Below, piece by piece: positions 25,094-33,574 of a stretch of 64,000 bases of DNA. How positions within the stretch are numbered: the stretch's first letter is position 1; each line of letters starts with the position of its first letter. This stretch comes from Sphingobium baderi (GTDB lineage Bacteria; Pseudomonadota; Alphaproteobacteria; Sphingomonadales; Sphingomonadaceae). Position numbers and translations under genes: made by a program. The stretch lies in assembly GCF_001456115.1 (NCBI RefSeq), contig NZ_CP013264.1, positions 3,242,501-3,306,500 on the forward strand. Direction: 5' to 3'. The notes under the pieces were generated by a model that was not told the origin of the DNA, made no database searches, and worked only from the letters and a program-made list of their open reading frames with translations.

Positions 25094-26611
25094 TTACGCC
25101 ATGCCGCGCTGAATGAATTCGATGGCGATCAGCAGCAGGCAGACCGCCGCCAGACCGCCGCTTGCGCCAGCGAACCATTTCAGCCTCTGCCGTTCGATCA
25201 CGGCCTGCCCGGCGCTGAACGTCTGGCTGATGGATCCGATGACGGGGATGCCGGCGGCGCGCTCCAGACGGGCGGCGGTCGGGAAAGTGCCCTTGAGCTG
25301 GCCGATGGCGAACGCGACGCCCACGCCCGCGCCAATCCCCAGCACCAGCACGCCGATCAGCAGGACCGGGCGATTGGGCGCGACGGGCGCGCTGGGCGCG
25401 CTGGGCGGCGCGAGCACGCGGAACTGCACGGCGCCGGTTTCGGTCTTCACCTCGCCGCGCAGGCGGATTTCCTCACGGTCGGAGAGCAGCTTGTCATATT
25501 GCGCCTTGAGCACGTCATAGTCGCGGGCGAGCTTTTCCTGCTCGGCGGCGATGCCTGGTTCGTTCGTCTGGCGCGAGGTCATGACGTTGAGGTCGGCCTG
25601 CAACTGCGCCTTGCGGGCGCCCAGCGCCTGCACGGTCGCGGCGCGTTCGGTCTGCATGGACTTGACCGACAGATAAGCGGGATTGGGCGTGCCGCCGGCG
25701 CCAGCCGCGCCGCCGCCCTGCTTGCGGAGCGCATCGACCTGCCTCTGCATGGCGATGACGTCGGGATGGTCGGCAGTCCAGCCGCGCGAACGCATGGAGG
25801 CCAGGTCCGCCTGCGCCTGCGCCAGAGCGGACGGTCCGCCCGAAGCGCCAACACCCGGCAGCGTCTGCGGCGTGCCCGCGAGTTGGCCGTTCATCGCCGT
25901 CAGCGCGCTTTGCGCCTGCACGAGCTGCGAATCGATATTGCTGATTTCCTGCCGGGCCGCGTCCATGCGCTGACCGATGGTGCCCGCGCCGGGAAGCAGG
26001 CCAATGAAGCGCTGTTCGAATTCGGCGCGGCGCTGTTCGGCGGCGGCAAGCTGCTTGCCGCGCTGCGCGATCTGCTGGTCGAGGAAGGCGAGGCTCTGTT
26101 TCGTTTCCGTCCGGTCGCTGGTCAGGTTCGCTTCCTGGAAGATGTCGATCATCTTCTGCACGACCTGCTGCGCGATGCGGGCATTGGCGCCGTCCGACAG
26201 GCTGCTGTCGGCGGACACGGTGCTGATGTCGATCATGCTGGGATCGGCCTGCGCCATGATGGAGATGTTCTCGCGCAGGGCGCTGATCTTCGCGGCCATG
26301 TCGCGGGGGCCGGAAATGCCTTGCGACAGATCGGTGCCGCGCACGACCTTTTCCAGATTTTCCGCGCTGGCCAGCGTCTGGCGAAGGCGATCCAGGTCCT
26401 GCTGGGACTGGACCTGCGTGATGCCGACCTTGTCCTCCAGCAGCGACTGCGTGTTCACATAGACACGAGCCTTCGATTCATAGCTGTTGGGGATGAGCGC
26501 CACGGCCAGCCAGCCCAGCATGCACACGCCCCACGCCACCGCCAGCGCCATCCAGCGCCGGTTCCAGATGCCGTGGAGGATGACCAGAAGCTCGTCGTAA
26601 AGTCCTGCCAT
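25094..26611 (-). CDS. Polysaccharide chain-length determinant (Wzz/GNVR family)
   Basis: A 505-residue inner-membrane co-polymerase of the XrtA-system chain-length family. It has one N-terminal helix (about residues 18-38, WMALAVAWGVCMLGWLAVALI), a long periplasmic coiled-coil region (about 150-400, rich in Gln/Ala/Glu), the GNVR-type segment before the second helix (PAVPNRPVLLIGVLVLGIGAG region) and a second hydrophobic stretch near the C-terminus. It lacks its own kinase domain, which is supplied by the next gene. The start is ATG 26611, one base after the wza stop (TGATATG), so the two are coupled. Confidence 0.9.
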   Translation of the reverse strand: MAGLYDELLVILHGIWNRRWMALAVAWGVCMLGWLAVALIPNSYESKARVYVNTQSLLEDKVGITQVQSQQDLDRLRQTLASAENLEKVVRGTDLSQGISGPRDMAAKISALRENISIMAQADPSMIDISTVSADSSLSDGANARIAQQVVQKMIDIFQEANLTSDRTETKQSLAFLDQQIAQRGKQLAAAEQRRAEFEQRFIGLLPGAGTIGQRMDAARQEISNIDSQLVQAQSALTAMNGQLAGTPQTLPGVGASGGPSALAQAQADLASMRSRGWTADHPDVIAMQRQVDALRKQGGGAAGAGGTPNPAYLSVKSMQTERAATVQALGARKAQLQADLNVMTSRQTNEPGIAAEQEKLARDYDVLKAQYDKLLSDREEIRLRGEVKTETGAVQFRVLAPPSAPSAPVAPNRPVLLIGVLVLGIGAGVGVAFAIGQLKGTFPTAARLERAAGIPVIGSISQTFSAGQAVIERQRLKWFAGASGGLAAVCLLLIAIEFIQRGMA

Positions 26612-26612
26612 A

Positions 26613-27257
26613 TCAGAACATGCTTTCCGGGATGATGATGACGTCGCCGGGCGCCAGCATGACATTCGCCTTGCTGTCGCCGCGCTTCAGCAGGTCGCCG
26701 ATGCGAACCTGATATTCGGTCTGCTTGGCGCTTTCCTTGTCGAAGCGGACCAGACGCGCCTTGTTGCCTGCCGCATATTCGGAAAGGCCGCCCACCGCGA
26801 TCATCGCATCGAGCAGCGTCATGTTCGCGCGATAGGGGATGGAGGCGGGCTTTTCCGTCGCGCCGACGATCCGCACCTGCTGGCTGAACGTGCCGGAAAA
26901 ATTATTGACGATCACCGAAACCAGCGGATTTTCGATATATTTGGACAGCGCCTGCTTGATGTCTTCAGACAGCATCTTGGGCGTCTTACCGACGGCGGGC
27001 AGGTCGGTGATGAGCGGCGTGGTGATGCGTCCATCGGGGCGCACCTGAACCTTCGCGCCCAGTTCGGGATTGCGCCACACGAAGATGGTGAGTTCGTCGA
27101 GCGGGCCGATGACATATTCCTCGCCCGGCTTTTCTTCCGTGGCGACGAAGGATGCGGGCGGCAGTTGCGGGCCGTTGGCGCTCGATGCACAGCCCGACAG
27201 CACCATGGCGGAAAGGGATGCACCGATAACGAGCCTGGAAATCCGCTGAAAACCCAT
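26613..27257 (-). CDS. XrtA-system exopolysaccharide export lipoprotein (Wza family)
   Basis: A 214-residue outer-membrane export component. A lipoprotein signal peptide ends in the lipobox LSGC with Cys23. It is followed by the Poly_export domain (YVIGPLDELTIFVWRNPELGAKVQVRPDGRITTPLI) and an SLBB domain (VRIVGATEKPASIPYRANMTLLDAMIAVGG). The short length, with no long C-terminal helix, fits the export proteins of exosortase A loci rather than E. coli Wza. It is the first gene of the main operon. Its Shine-Dalgarno sequence is part of an 11-bp inverted repeat (listed separately). Confidence 0.9.
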   Translation of the reverse strand: MGFQRISRLVIGASLSAMVLSGCASSANGPQLPPASFVATEEKPGEEYVIGPLDELTIFVWRNPELGAKVQVRPDGRITTPLITDLPAVGKTPKMLSEDIKQALSKYIENPLVSVIVNNFSGTFSQQVRIVGATEKPASIPYRANMTLLDAMIAVGGLSEYAAGNKARLVRFDKESAKQTEYQVRIGDLLKRGDSKANVMLAPGDVIIIPESMF

Positions 27258-27260
27258 AAT

Positions 27261-27306
27261 CTCACCTCTTTATGCGTCACGCGCTGGCGACCGCCAAAGA
27301 GGTGAG
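27261..27306 (-). promoter_or_regulatory. Hairpin sequestering the wza ribosome-binding site
   Basis: In the mRNA sense, CTCACCTCTTT (27306-27296) and AAAGAGGTGAG (27271-27261) are perfectly complementary over 11 bp, with a 24-nt loop that itself contains GGCG-GT-CGCC. The downstream arm is the Shine-Dalgarno sequence, 3 nt before the wza ATG. If transcribed, the stem would block ribosome binding. The same repeat could instead be a DNA operator. Confidence 0.55.
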
Positions 27307-27389
27307 GCAGGCCGGATCAGCACATGGCTTCAGCCTCTCTCATGCCCGCAAAGGGTAAAGATACCGTTAGGATTTAAATCATCCCGGAT

Positions 27390-28622
27390 TCAGCCGATCA
27401 GAAGCTGGCGCGCGGGGGGATGGCCCAGAAATGTCGCAGGACTGGCCGACGCGCCATAGGCTCCGGCGAGGAAAATCGCGATCAGATCGCCCTCGTTAAC
27501 CGGTGGCAGCGCGACTTTATCACCCAGACGATCGATAGGGGTGCATAAACATCCAACGATAGTCACCTGCTCATTCTTTGGTTCTATGTCGAATCGATTC
27601 GCGACAGCGATCGGATAGTTGCGCCGGACCACCGTGCCGAAATTACCGCTGGCGGCGAGCTGGTGATGCAACCCGCCATCCACGACGACGAAGGTTTCGC
27701 CCATGCTTTGCTTCACGTCGATCACGCGGGTCAGGTAGACGCCCGCCTCCCCCACCAGCCAGCGGCCGAGTTCCATGGCGAAGCTGCTGTCGCGCAGCAT
27801 GTCTGCGCGCCCTTCCAGCGCGCTTTCCAGCGCCGCGCCGATGGGGCGGATATCCAACCGTTGATCGCCGGGGAAATAGGCAAGGCCGAAGCCGCCGCCC
27901 AGATTGACCAGCGGCGGGGTCGCGCCGACTTCCTCCGACAGGCGCGCCGCAAGGCCGAGGGTCGCGACCTGCATGTCGGTGATCGCCTGCGGGTCGAGCG
28001 CCTGACTGCCCGCAAAGATATGCCAGCCGCGCCATTCCGCGCCCGCCTCCATCACCGAGCGGGCCAGCGCAGCGGCGCGATCCGCGTCCACGCCGAAGGG
28101 CTTGGATCCGCCCCCCATCCTCATTCCCGACCCCTTGAGATCGAAGTCCGGGTTTACCCGGATGGCGAGCTTTGGCGTGATCCCCAGACGGTCGCCAATC
28201 GCCAGTGCGCGGCGTGCTTCCCCCTCCGACTCCAGATTGATGGTCGCGCTGGACTGGATCGCGGCGGTCAGTTCGTCGTCGCGCTTGCCCGGCCCGGCGA
28301 AGCTGATGTGCGCGGGGTCCATGCCCGCCTCCAGCGCCAGCGCCAGTTCCCCGCCCGAGGCCACGTCAAAGCCATCCACCAGCCCCGTCATGCGTGCCAG
28401 CAATGGCGCATAGGGGTTGGCCTTCATCGCATAGTGGATCGCCAGCACATCGGGCATGGCATCGCGCAAGGCGCGGACCTGCGCTTCCACGATACCTATG
28501 TCATAGACGAACAGAGGCGTGTCGCCCGCTTCATCGACAAGGCTGGCCGCGCCACAGCCGCCGATCAGCAACATGCCGTCCTCGGCGGAGAAATGCGGCG
28601 GAATGGGGCCCATCGGTTTCAT
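27390..28622 (-). CDS. PLP-dependent decarboxylase, exosortase A system-associated
   Basis: A 410-residue fold-III PLP decarboxylase related to diaminopimelate/ornithine decarboxylases. The PLP lysine is Lys67 in YAMKANP. FDVASGGEL, NLGGGFGLAYF and the late VVGCLCTPIDRLGD (substrate/Cys loop) are the family signatures. This is the subfamily that accompanies exosortase A. It overlaps the ligase gene by 4 nt (28619-28622), so the two act together. It should decarboxylate an amino acid or a carrier-bound amino acid, but the substrate cannot be inferred. It is 132 nt upstream of wza on the same strand. Confidence 0.9.
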   Translation of the reverse strand: MKPMGPIPPHFSAEDGMLLIGGCGAASLVDEAGDTPLFVYDIGIVEAQVRALRDAMPDVLAIHYAMKANPYAPLLARMTGLVDGFDVASGGELALALEAGMDPAHISFAGPGKRDDELTAAIQSSATINLESEGEARRALAIGDRLGITPKLAIRVNPDFDLKGSGMRMGGGSKPFGVDADRAAALARSVMEAGAEWRGWHIFAGSQALDPQAITDMQVATLGLAARLSEEVGATPPLVNLGGGFGLAYFPGDQRLDIRPIGAALESALEGRADMLRDSSFAMELGRWLVGEAGVYLTRVIDVKQSMGETFVVVDGGLHHQLAASGNFGTVVRRNYPIAVANRFDIEPKNEQVTIVGCLCTPIDRLGDKVALPPVNEGDLIAIFLAGAYGASASPATFLGHPPARQLLIG

Positions 28623-30160
28623 GCCGCATAGTCCTTTGCGAGGGTCACGCGGTCGATCTTCCCATTGGGATTGCGCGGAAATTCGGCCAGCACGACAATC
28701 TCCCTGGGCTGCATGAAATTGGGGAGTTCGGCCTTGAGCCGCGCTTCCACTTGCGCCTTTACACCCTCATCGCCCGCGCGCAACAGCAGCAGCACCGCCT
28801 GCCCCAGCCGGTCGTCCTTCACACCCAGCGCAACAGCCTCCGCCACCCCTTCGACCGTGACGGCGGCTTCCTCGATCTCGGTCGGGCTGATCCGGTTTCC
28901 GGCGGACTTTATCATCGCATCGTCCCGTCCGACAAAAAAGAGCAGCCCTTCCCCGTCCCGCCGCACCGTGTCGCCCGACCAGACCGCCGTGCCGCCATAG
29001 CGGGACGCAGGCGGCGCGGGCCTGAAACGCTCCGCCGTGCGCTGGGCGTCGCGCCAATAGCCCTGCGCGACGAGCGGACCGCAATGGACCAGTTCGCCCG
29101 GCTCCTCGTCATCGGTCAGGCTGCCGTCGGGGCGCACGACCAATATCTCCGCGAAGGGGATGGCCGAACCCATGCTGTCGGGATGGCTCTCCACCAGCGC
29201 GGGCGGGAGATAGGTGGAGCGGAAGGCTTCGGTGAGACCATACATGGGATAAAGATCCGCCTGCGGGAACAGCGCCCGCAGCTTCGCCACCAGCGGACGG
29301 GTCAGCGCGCCGCCGCTGTTAGTGAGGCGCTTCAGCTTCGCCGCGGTTTCGGGGGGCCAATCCAGTTCCGTAAGTTGCACCCAGAGCGGCGGCACGCCTG
29401 CCAAGGTCGTGATGTCGCGCCGGTCCACCGACTTCATGACGTCACGCGGCGTCAGATAATCAAGCGGATAGACGCATCCGCCCGCATACCATGTCGAAAA
29501 AAGCTGGTTCTGCCCATAATCGAAGCTGAACGGCAGGACGCACAGCGTGCGATCCTGCGGCGACAGGCGCAGATAATCAGCCACAGCCACCGCGCCGAGC
29601 CACAGATTGGCATGGCTGAGCATCACGCCCTTGGGCCGCCCGGTCGAACCGCTGGTATAGAGGATGGCGGCCAGATCGTCGGGCGCGGCATCGGAAGGGC
29701 CGATCCCCTCTCCCCCACTCATCCCGGCAGCGGCGTCATCCTCACGGTGGAGATGACAGCCGGACGGCACATCGCCCTCGCCCAGCGTATCCAGCCGGGC
29801 CGCCGTGCCGATCAAAAGCGCCGCGCCGCTGTCCGCCAATATGTGCGCGACCTGCGTGTGTTTGAGCAGCGGATTGATCGGCACATGGACCAACCCGGCA
29901 CGCGGCGCGGCGAGCGGCATCAGCGCGGCCACCGGCCCCTTGGCGATCCAGCTTGCCACGCGCGCGCCACGCTCCAGCCCGAATCCGGCGAGCCAGCCCG
30001 CCAGACGCGCCAAAGTTTGCTCCAGTTCGGAGAAATTATAGCTGCCTGAACGGCCGTCCAGCGCCGGATGCATGGGCTCACCGCGCAGCAGCACATGGTC
30101 GATAGGCTGCAATTTCCCATCGCCATAGCGGAGGCCATAGAGGGGATCGCTTAACTTCAT
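28619..30160 (-). CDS. Acyl-CoA ligase (AMP-forming), exosortase A system-associated
   Basis: A 513-residue ANL-superfamily adenylating enzyme. The P-loop-like motif YTSGSTGRPKG is at 168-178. YPMYGLTEAFRSTYLP and GDTVRRDGEGLLFFVGRDDAMIKSAGNRISPTEIE are the A5-A8 core motifs, and the catalytic Lys is in NPNGKIDR near the C-terminus. It should activate a carboxylic acid as an acyl-AMP and pass it to CoA or, given the acyl carrier protein encoded nearby (31245), to that carrier. It is divergent from the GNAT-like gene at 30210. Confidence 0.9.
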   Translation of the reverse strand: MKLSDPLYGLRYGDGKLQPIDHVLLRGEPMHPALDGRSGSYNFSELEQTLARLAGWLAGFGLERGARVASWIAKGPVAALMPLAAPRAGLVHVPINPLLKHTQVAHILADSGAALLIGTAARLDTLGEGDVPSGCHLHREDDAAAGMSGGEGIGPSDAAPDDLAAILYTSGSTGRPKGVMLSHANLWLGAVAVADYLRLSPQDRTLCVLPFSFDYGQNQLFSTWYAGGCVYPLDYLTPRDVMKSVDRRDITTLAGVPPLWVQLTELDWPPETAAKLKRLTNSGGALTRPLVAKLRALFPQADLYPMYGLTEAFRSTYLPPALVESHPDSMGSAIPFAEILVVRPDGSLTDDEEPGELVHCGPLVAQGYWRDAQRTAERFRPAPPASRYGGTAVWSGDTVRRDGEGLLFFVGRDDAMIKSAGNRISPTEIEEAAVTVEGVAEAVALGVKDDRLGQAVLLLLRAGDEGVKAQVEARLKAELPNFMQPREIVVLAEFPRNPNGKIDRVTLAKDYAA

Positions 30161-30209
30161 CTCCAGACTTTTCCTTTAGGCGCGTGGGGCGTGCCGGGGA
30201 GATAGTGGT

Positions 30210-31217
30210 TTGGCGGTCACAAGGGAATATCGCAGCTTCGCGGAAGTCCGTCCGGCGCTGGCCGGGCGGCTGGATCGCGCCGCGACGCCCTGCCTGTTCG
30301 ACCGGATCGACTGGTTCGAATCGCTCCAGAACCACTGTTTTGCCGGTCAGCCCACTTATATTCTTCAGGTGATGCAGGCGGATGCGGAGCTTTGGCTGTT
30401 CCTGCTGCCATCCGATGCGCGCCGTCTTTCGGCTCTCGCTAACTGGTATAGTTTCGTTTGGCGACCGATCTTCCTTGGCTCGCCCGCTCCCCCATTGCAG
30501 ACGGAATTGCTGGAGGCAGCCGCTCGCCATCTGTTGAGCCGTCACGCCCAGATCGATTTCTATCCGATGCAGGATGAAGCCGACCGGATGCTGTCCGCCT
30601 TTCGCCGCGCCGGATGGTTCGCGGTGCGCCGCCCCATGGGCGGGCGGCATTTGCTGAACGTCAAAGGGCGCGATTTCGCCAGCTATTGGGCGCAGCGCCC
30701 CGGACGCCTTCGCAGCCAGGTCAGGCGCAAGGGGCGCGGTCATCCCTTTGTCATGGAGATAACCGGTCGCCTGAACGATGCCTTGTGGACCGATTACCAG
30801 CATGTCCATGCCCGGAGCTGGAAGGACGCGGAACCGGGCCTCTCCTTCCTGCGCGAACTGGCCGAGCGGGAAAGCGCGGCGGGCACGTTGCGGATGGGCT
30901 TTGCACGACGGGATGATATGCCGGTCGCCACGCAGATCTGGACCGTGGAAAACGACATCGCGCTGATCCACAAGCTATCGCACGATCAGGCTTTCGATCA
31001 GGCTTCGCCCGGCACGTTGCTAAGCCATGCCATGTTCGCCCACGCGATCGACACGGATCGTGTGTCGGTCATCGATTATGGCACGGGCGACAATCCCTAT
31101 AAGAAGGATTGGATGGAAGACCGGGCGACGCTACATCGCATCGATTGTTTCAATCCGCGTCACGCCTCCACATGGCTGCCGGCCGCACGGACAGCCATTT
31201 CCGCGCTTGTGGGATAG
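30210..31217 (+). CDS. GNAT/FemAB-like acyltransferase of the exosortase A locus
   Basis: A 335-residue protein with a C-terminal GNAT-like fold: DYQHVHARSWKDAEPGLSFLREL, the cofactor-site segment TLRMGFARRDDMPVATQIWTV and the closing VIDYGTGDNPYKKDWM. The TTG start at 30210 follows GGGGAGATAG and no better start exists nearby. It is probably co-transcribed with the acyl carrier protein 27 nt downstream, and could move the acyl group from the carrier to an amine or polymer. That role is inferred from the neighbourhood. Confidence 0.8.
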   Translation: MAVTREYRSFAEVRPALAGRLDRAATPCLFDRIDWFESLQNHCFAGQPTYILQVMQADAELWLFLLPSDARRLSALANWYSFVWRPIFLGSPAPPLQTELLEAAARHLLSRHAQIDFYPMQDEADRMLSAFRRAGWFAVRRPMGGRHLLNVKGRDFASYWAQRPGRLRSQVRRKGRGHPFVMEITGRLNDALWTDYQHVHARSWKDAEPGLSFLRELAERESAAGTLRMGFARRDDMPVATQIWTVENDIALIHKLSHDQAFDQASPGTLLSHAMFAHAIDTDRVSVIDYGTGDNPYKKDWMEDRATLHRIDCFNPRHASTWLPAARTAISALVG

Positions 31218-31244
31218 ACCGGGAACGATTAGAGGGCGCCCATC

Positions 31245-31535
31245 ATGCGGGCAGAAGATTCTCAGCCGGTCGACCGGATGGACGATGTGGATGGCCTGAC
31301 GCGAGCGCTGCTGCGCGACGTGCTGGGCCTGTCGCAGGAACGGGTCGACGCTTTCGAAGTCGATACGCCGCTGTTCGGCGCGCTGCCGGAACTGGATTCC
31401 ATGGCTGTCGCGGGCCTGCTCACCGAAATGGAAGACCGCTTCCACATCCTGATCGACGATGAGGATATTGACGGCGATACGTTCGAGACATTCGGAACGC
31501 TGGTCGCCTTCGCGCGGATGAAGATCGGCGGTTAA
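31245..31535 (+). CDS. Acyl carrier protein
   Basis: A 96-residue acidic four-helix carrier. The phosphopantetheine attachment serine is Ser52 in PELDSMAVAGLL, followed by a helix rich in Asp and Glu (EMEDRFHILIDDEDIDG). It is longer than fatty-acid AcpP and belongs to the small carriers found beside AMP ligases in exosortase A loci. It probably carries the group activated by the ligase at 28619 for transfer by the acyltransferase at 30210. Confidence 0.88.
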   Translation: MRAEDSQPVDRMDDVDGLTRALLRDVLGLSQERVDAFEVDTPLFGALPELDSMAVAGLLTEMEDRFHILIDDEDIDGDTFETFGTLVAFARMKIGG

Positions 31536-31556
31536 GGCCAGTTTTCAGCCATGAGG

Positions 31557-31692
31557 GGCCATAACCCTCACCGTCATGCAGAACTTGCTTCAGTATCCAT
31601 CGCGCCTCGCAACCTCCACTCAATCCAGCGAAACGGACCCTGAGCCGAAGGCCAGCGAAGCTAAATTCAGCATGGCGGAGGGGGTTATGGCC
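31557..31692. repeat. Large imperfect inverted repeat between acpP-like gene and trxB
   Basis: GGCCATAACCCTCACCGTCATGC (31557-31579) and its near-complement ending in GGGGTTATGGCC (right arm 31670-31692) match at about 20 of 23 positions. Similarity continues inward (GAACTTGCTTCAG against CTAAATTCAG and GCGAAGC). The arms resemble the CATGCTGAACTTGTTTCAG repeats seen between genes in sphingomonad genomes. It sits in the 193-bp gap between convergent genes. Confidence 0.55.
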
Positions 31693-31728
31693 GCATCATA
31701 ACCCCACCGCCACCGAACAAAGGCGACT

Positions 31729-32691
31729 CTACTCCGCCGCGAGCGCCTCGAAATCGGCTTCGGCAAGGAATTTCTCCACGTCCAGCGCGGCCATGCAGCC
31801 CATGCCCGCCGCCGTCACGGCCTGCCGATAGATTTTGTCGGTAACGTCGCCCGCCGCGAACACGCCGGGGATGGCGGTCCGGGTCGTGCCCTTTTCCACC
31901 AGCAGATAGCCATCGTCCATCGGCAGCTTGCCCGCGAACAATTCGGTCGCGGGCTGGTGCCCGATGGCCACGAAGGCACCGTCCGCCTCGATATGGCTGG
32001 CCTTGCCCGTCACCGTGTCGATCAGGTCGACGCCGACCAGACCTTCAGGATCGCCGCCGCCCACAAAGCGTTCGACCTTCTGGTTCCAGACGACCTTGAT
32101 GTTCGGATGCGCGAACAGGCGTTCCTGCAGGATCTTTTCCGCGCGGAATGAATCGCGGCGATGGATCAGCGTCACGTCATGGCTGTGATTGGTGAGGTAG
32201 AGCGCCTCCTCGACCGCCGTATTGCCGCCGCCGATCACAACCACTTTCTTGCCGCGATAGAAAAAGCCATCGCAGGTGGCGCAGGCCGACACGCCCTTGC
32301 CCTGAAGCAACTGCTCGCCCTCTGCGCCCAGCCATTTGGCCTGCGCGCCGGTGCAGATCACCAGGCTGTCGGCGACATAGACGGTGCCGCTATCCCCGGT
32401 CAGGCGGAAAGGGCGCTGCGAAAGGTCGACATCGACAATCATGTCATAGACCATCTGCGCGCCGACATGTTCGGCCTGCGCCTGCATCTGCTCCATCAGC
32501 CAAGGCCCCTGGATCACGTCCTTGAAGCCGGGATAATTCTCTACATCCGTCGTGATGGTAAGCTGCCCGCCCGGCTGCATTCCCTGCACCACGATCGGCG
32601 CCAGACCCGCGCGCGCGCCGTAAATGGCGGCGGACAGGCCAGCAGGGCCGGAACCGAGGATGAGCATGCGGGTCGAATGGGTAGCGGTCAT
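31729..32691 (-). CDS. trxB: Thioredoxin-disulfide reductase
   Basis: A 320-residue flavoenzyme that reduces thioredoxin with NADPH in the cytoplasm. The FAD motif is GSGPAG (13-18), the redox-active disulfide is CATC (Cys137 and Cys140), the NADPH motif is GGGNTAVEEA (about 153-162), and the late FAD-binding motif is PGVFAAGDV. All family residues are intact. It is flanked by a 119-nt gap from Anbu, so probably monocistronic. Confidence 0.97.
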   Translation of the reverse strand: MTATHSTRMLILGSGPAGLSAAIYGARAGLAPIVVQGMQPGGQLTITTDVENYPGFKDVIQGPWLMEQMQAQAEHVGAQMVYDMIVDVDLSQRPFRLTGDSGTVYVADSLVICTGAQAKWLGAEGEQLLQGKGVSACATCDGFFYRGKKVVVIGGGNTAVEEALYLTNHSHDVTLIHRRDSFRAEKILQERLFAHPNIKVVWNQKVERFVGGGDPEGLVGVDLIDTVTGKASHIEADGAFVAIGHQPATELFAGKLPMDDGYLLVEKGTTRTAIPGVFAAGDVTDKIYRQAVTAAGMGCMAALDVEKFLAEADFEALAAE

Positions 32692-32810
32692 GATGGTCTT
32701 TCAGCTGCGATTCGTTGTGGGCAAGGAGATAAGGCCCGCCTGCCTTCGCGCAAGCATCAGTTGGCCATGGATTTCCCTCTGCCCCTGATAGGCCAGCGAT
32801 CAGCCGGCGT

Positions 32811-33548
32811 TCAGTCCAGCACATTGGGCAGGGCCTGAAACCCCTTCCGCAACGCGGCGGACCAGCCCTTCGAAATTTTCCAAAATTGCCTGTCATCCGC
32901 CTCGATACGGGTGCGGACGCGGAAATCGAATGCATCCCGCTCGATCACGGCGAGGTCGAGCGGCATCCCCACGGAAAGGTTGGAACGCAGCGTCGAATCC
33001 ATCGACACCAGCACCGCCTTCGCAGCGTCCTCCAGACTGGTTTTGCGCTGAATGATGCGATCCAGGATCGGCTTGCCATATTTATGTTCGCCGATCTGGA
33101 AGAAGGGCGTGTCCTCGGTCGCCTCGATGAAGTTGCCGGCGGAATAGACCAGATAAAGACGCGGCTTCCCGCCCTTGCGCTGTCCAGCGATCAGGATGGA
33201 AGCGTCAGCGGCCGATCCCTGCATTTCGATCGTGTTGCGATATTGCCCCTGCATCGAACACATGGCGTCGCCCACAATCTCCGCCACGCGGTGCATGGTC
33301 GGACAGTTGAGGATGGTTTCGACATCGGGATCAAGCGCAGAATCCTTGATCGCGCGGCCCAGCATCGTCTTGACGCCCTGCGTGATGGACAGGTTGCCGG
33401 AACACATGAGGGCGATGGCGCGCTCGCCGGGGTTCACATAGGTGAAGGTTTTCCGAAAACGAGCGATATTGTCCATGCCCGCATTGGTGCGGGTGTCGGA
33501 CAGCATGACCAGTCCCTGGTCGACGCGCACCGCCACACAATATGTCAT
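32811..33548 (-). CDS. Anbu, proteasome-like peptidase
   Basis: A 245-residue Ntn-hydrolase of the Anbu (bacterial proteasome homologue / HslV-like) family. Removal of Met1 exposes Thr2 (MTYCVAVRV), and the conserved SDTR (residues 17-20) and GNLSI-type segments match the beta-subunit fold. It is the last gene of the ATP-grasp / alpha-E / transglutaminase operon, the association known for Anbu. Substrate and physiological role are not established for the family. Confidence 0.9.
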   Translation of the reverse strand: MTYCVAVRVDQGLVMLSDTRTNAGMDNIARFRKTFTYVNPGERAIALMCSGNLSITQGVKTMLGRAIKDSALDPDVETILNCPTMHRVAEIVGDAMCSMQGQYRNTIEMQGSAADASILIAGQRKGGKPRLYLVYSAGNFIEATEDTPFFQIGEHKYGKPILDRIIQRKTSLEDAAKAVLVSMDSTLRSNLSVGMPLDLAVIERDAFDFRVRTRIEADDRQFWKISKGWSAALRKGFQALPNVLD

Positions 33549-33574
33549 GCCCCTGCGGCTCCCCGAATGCCTGC

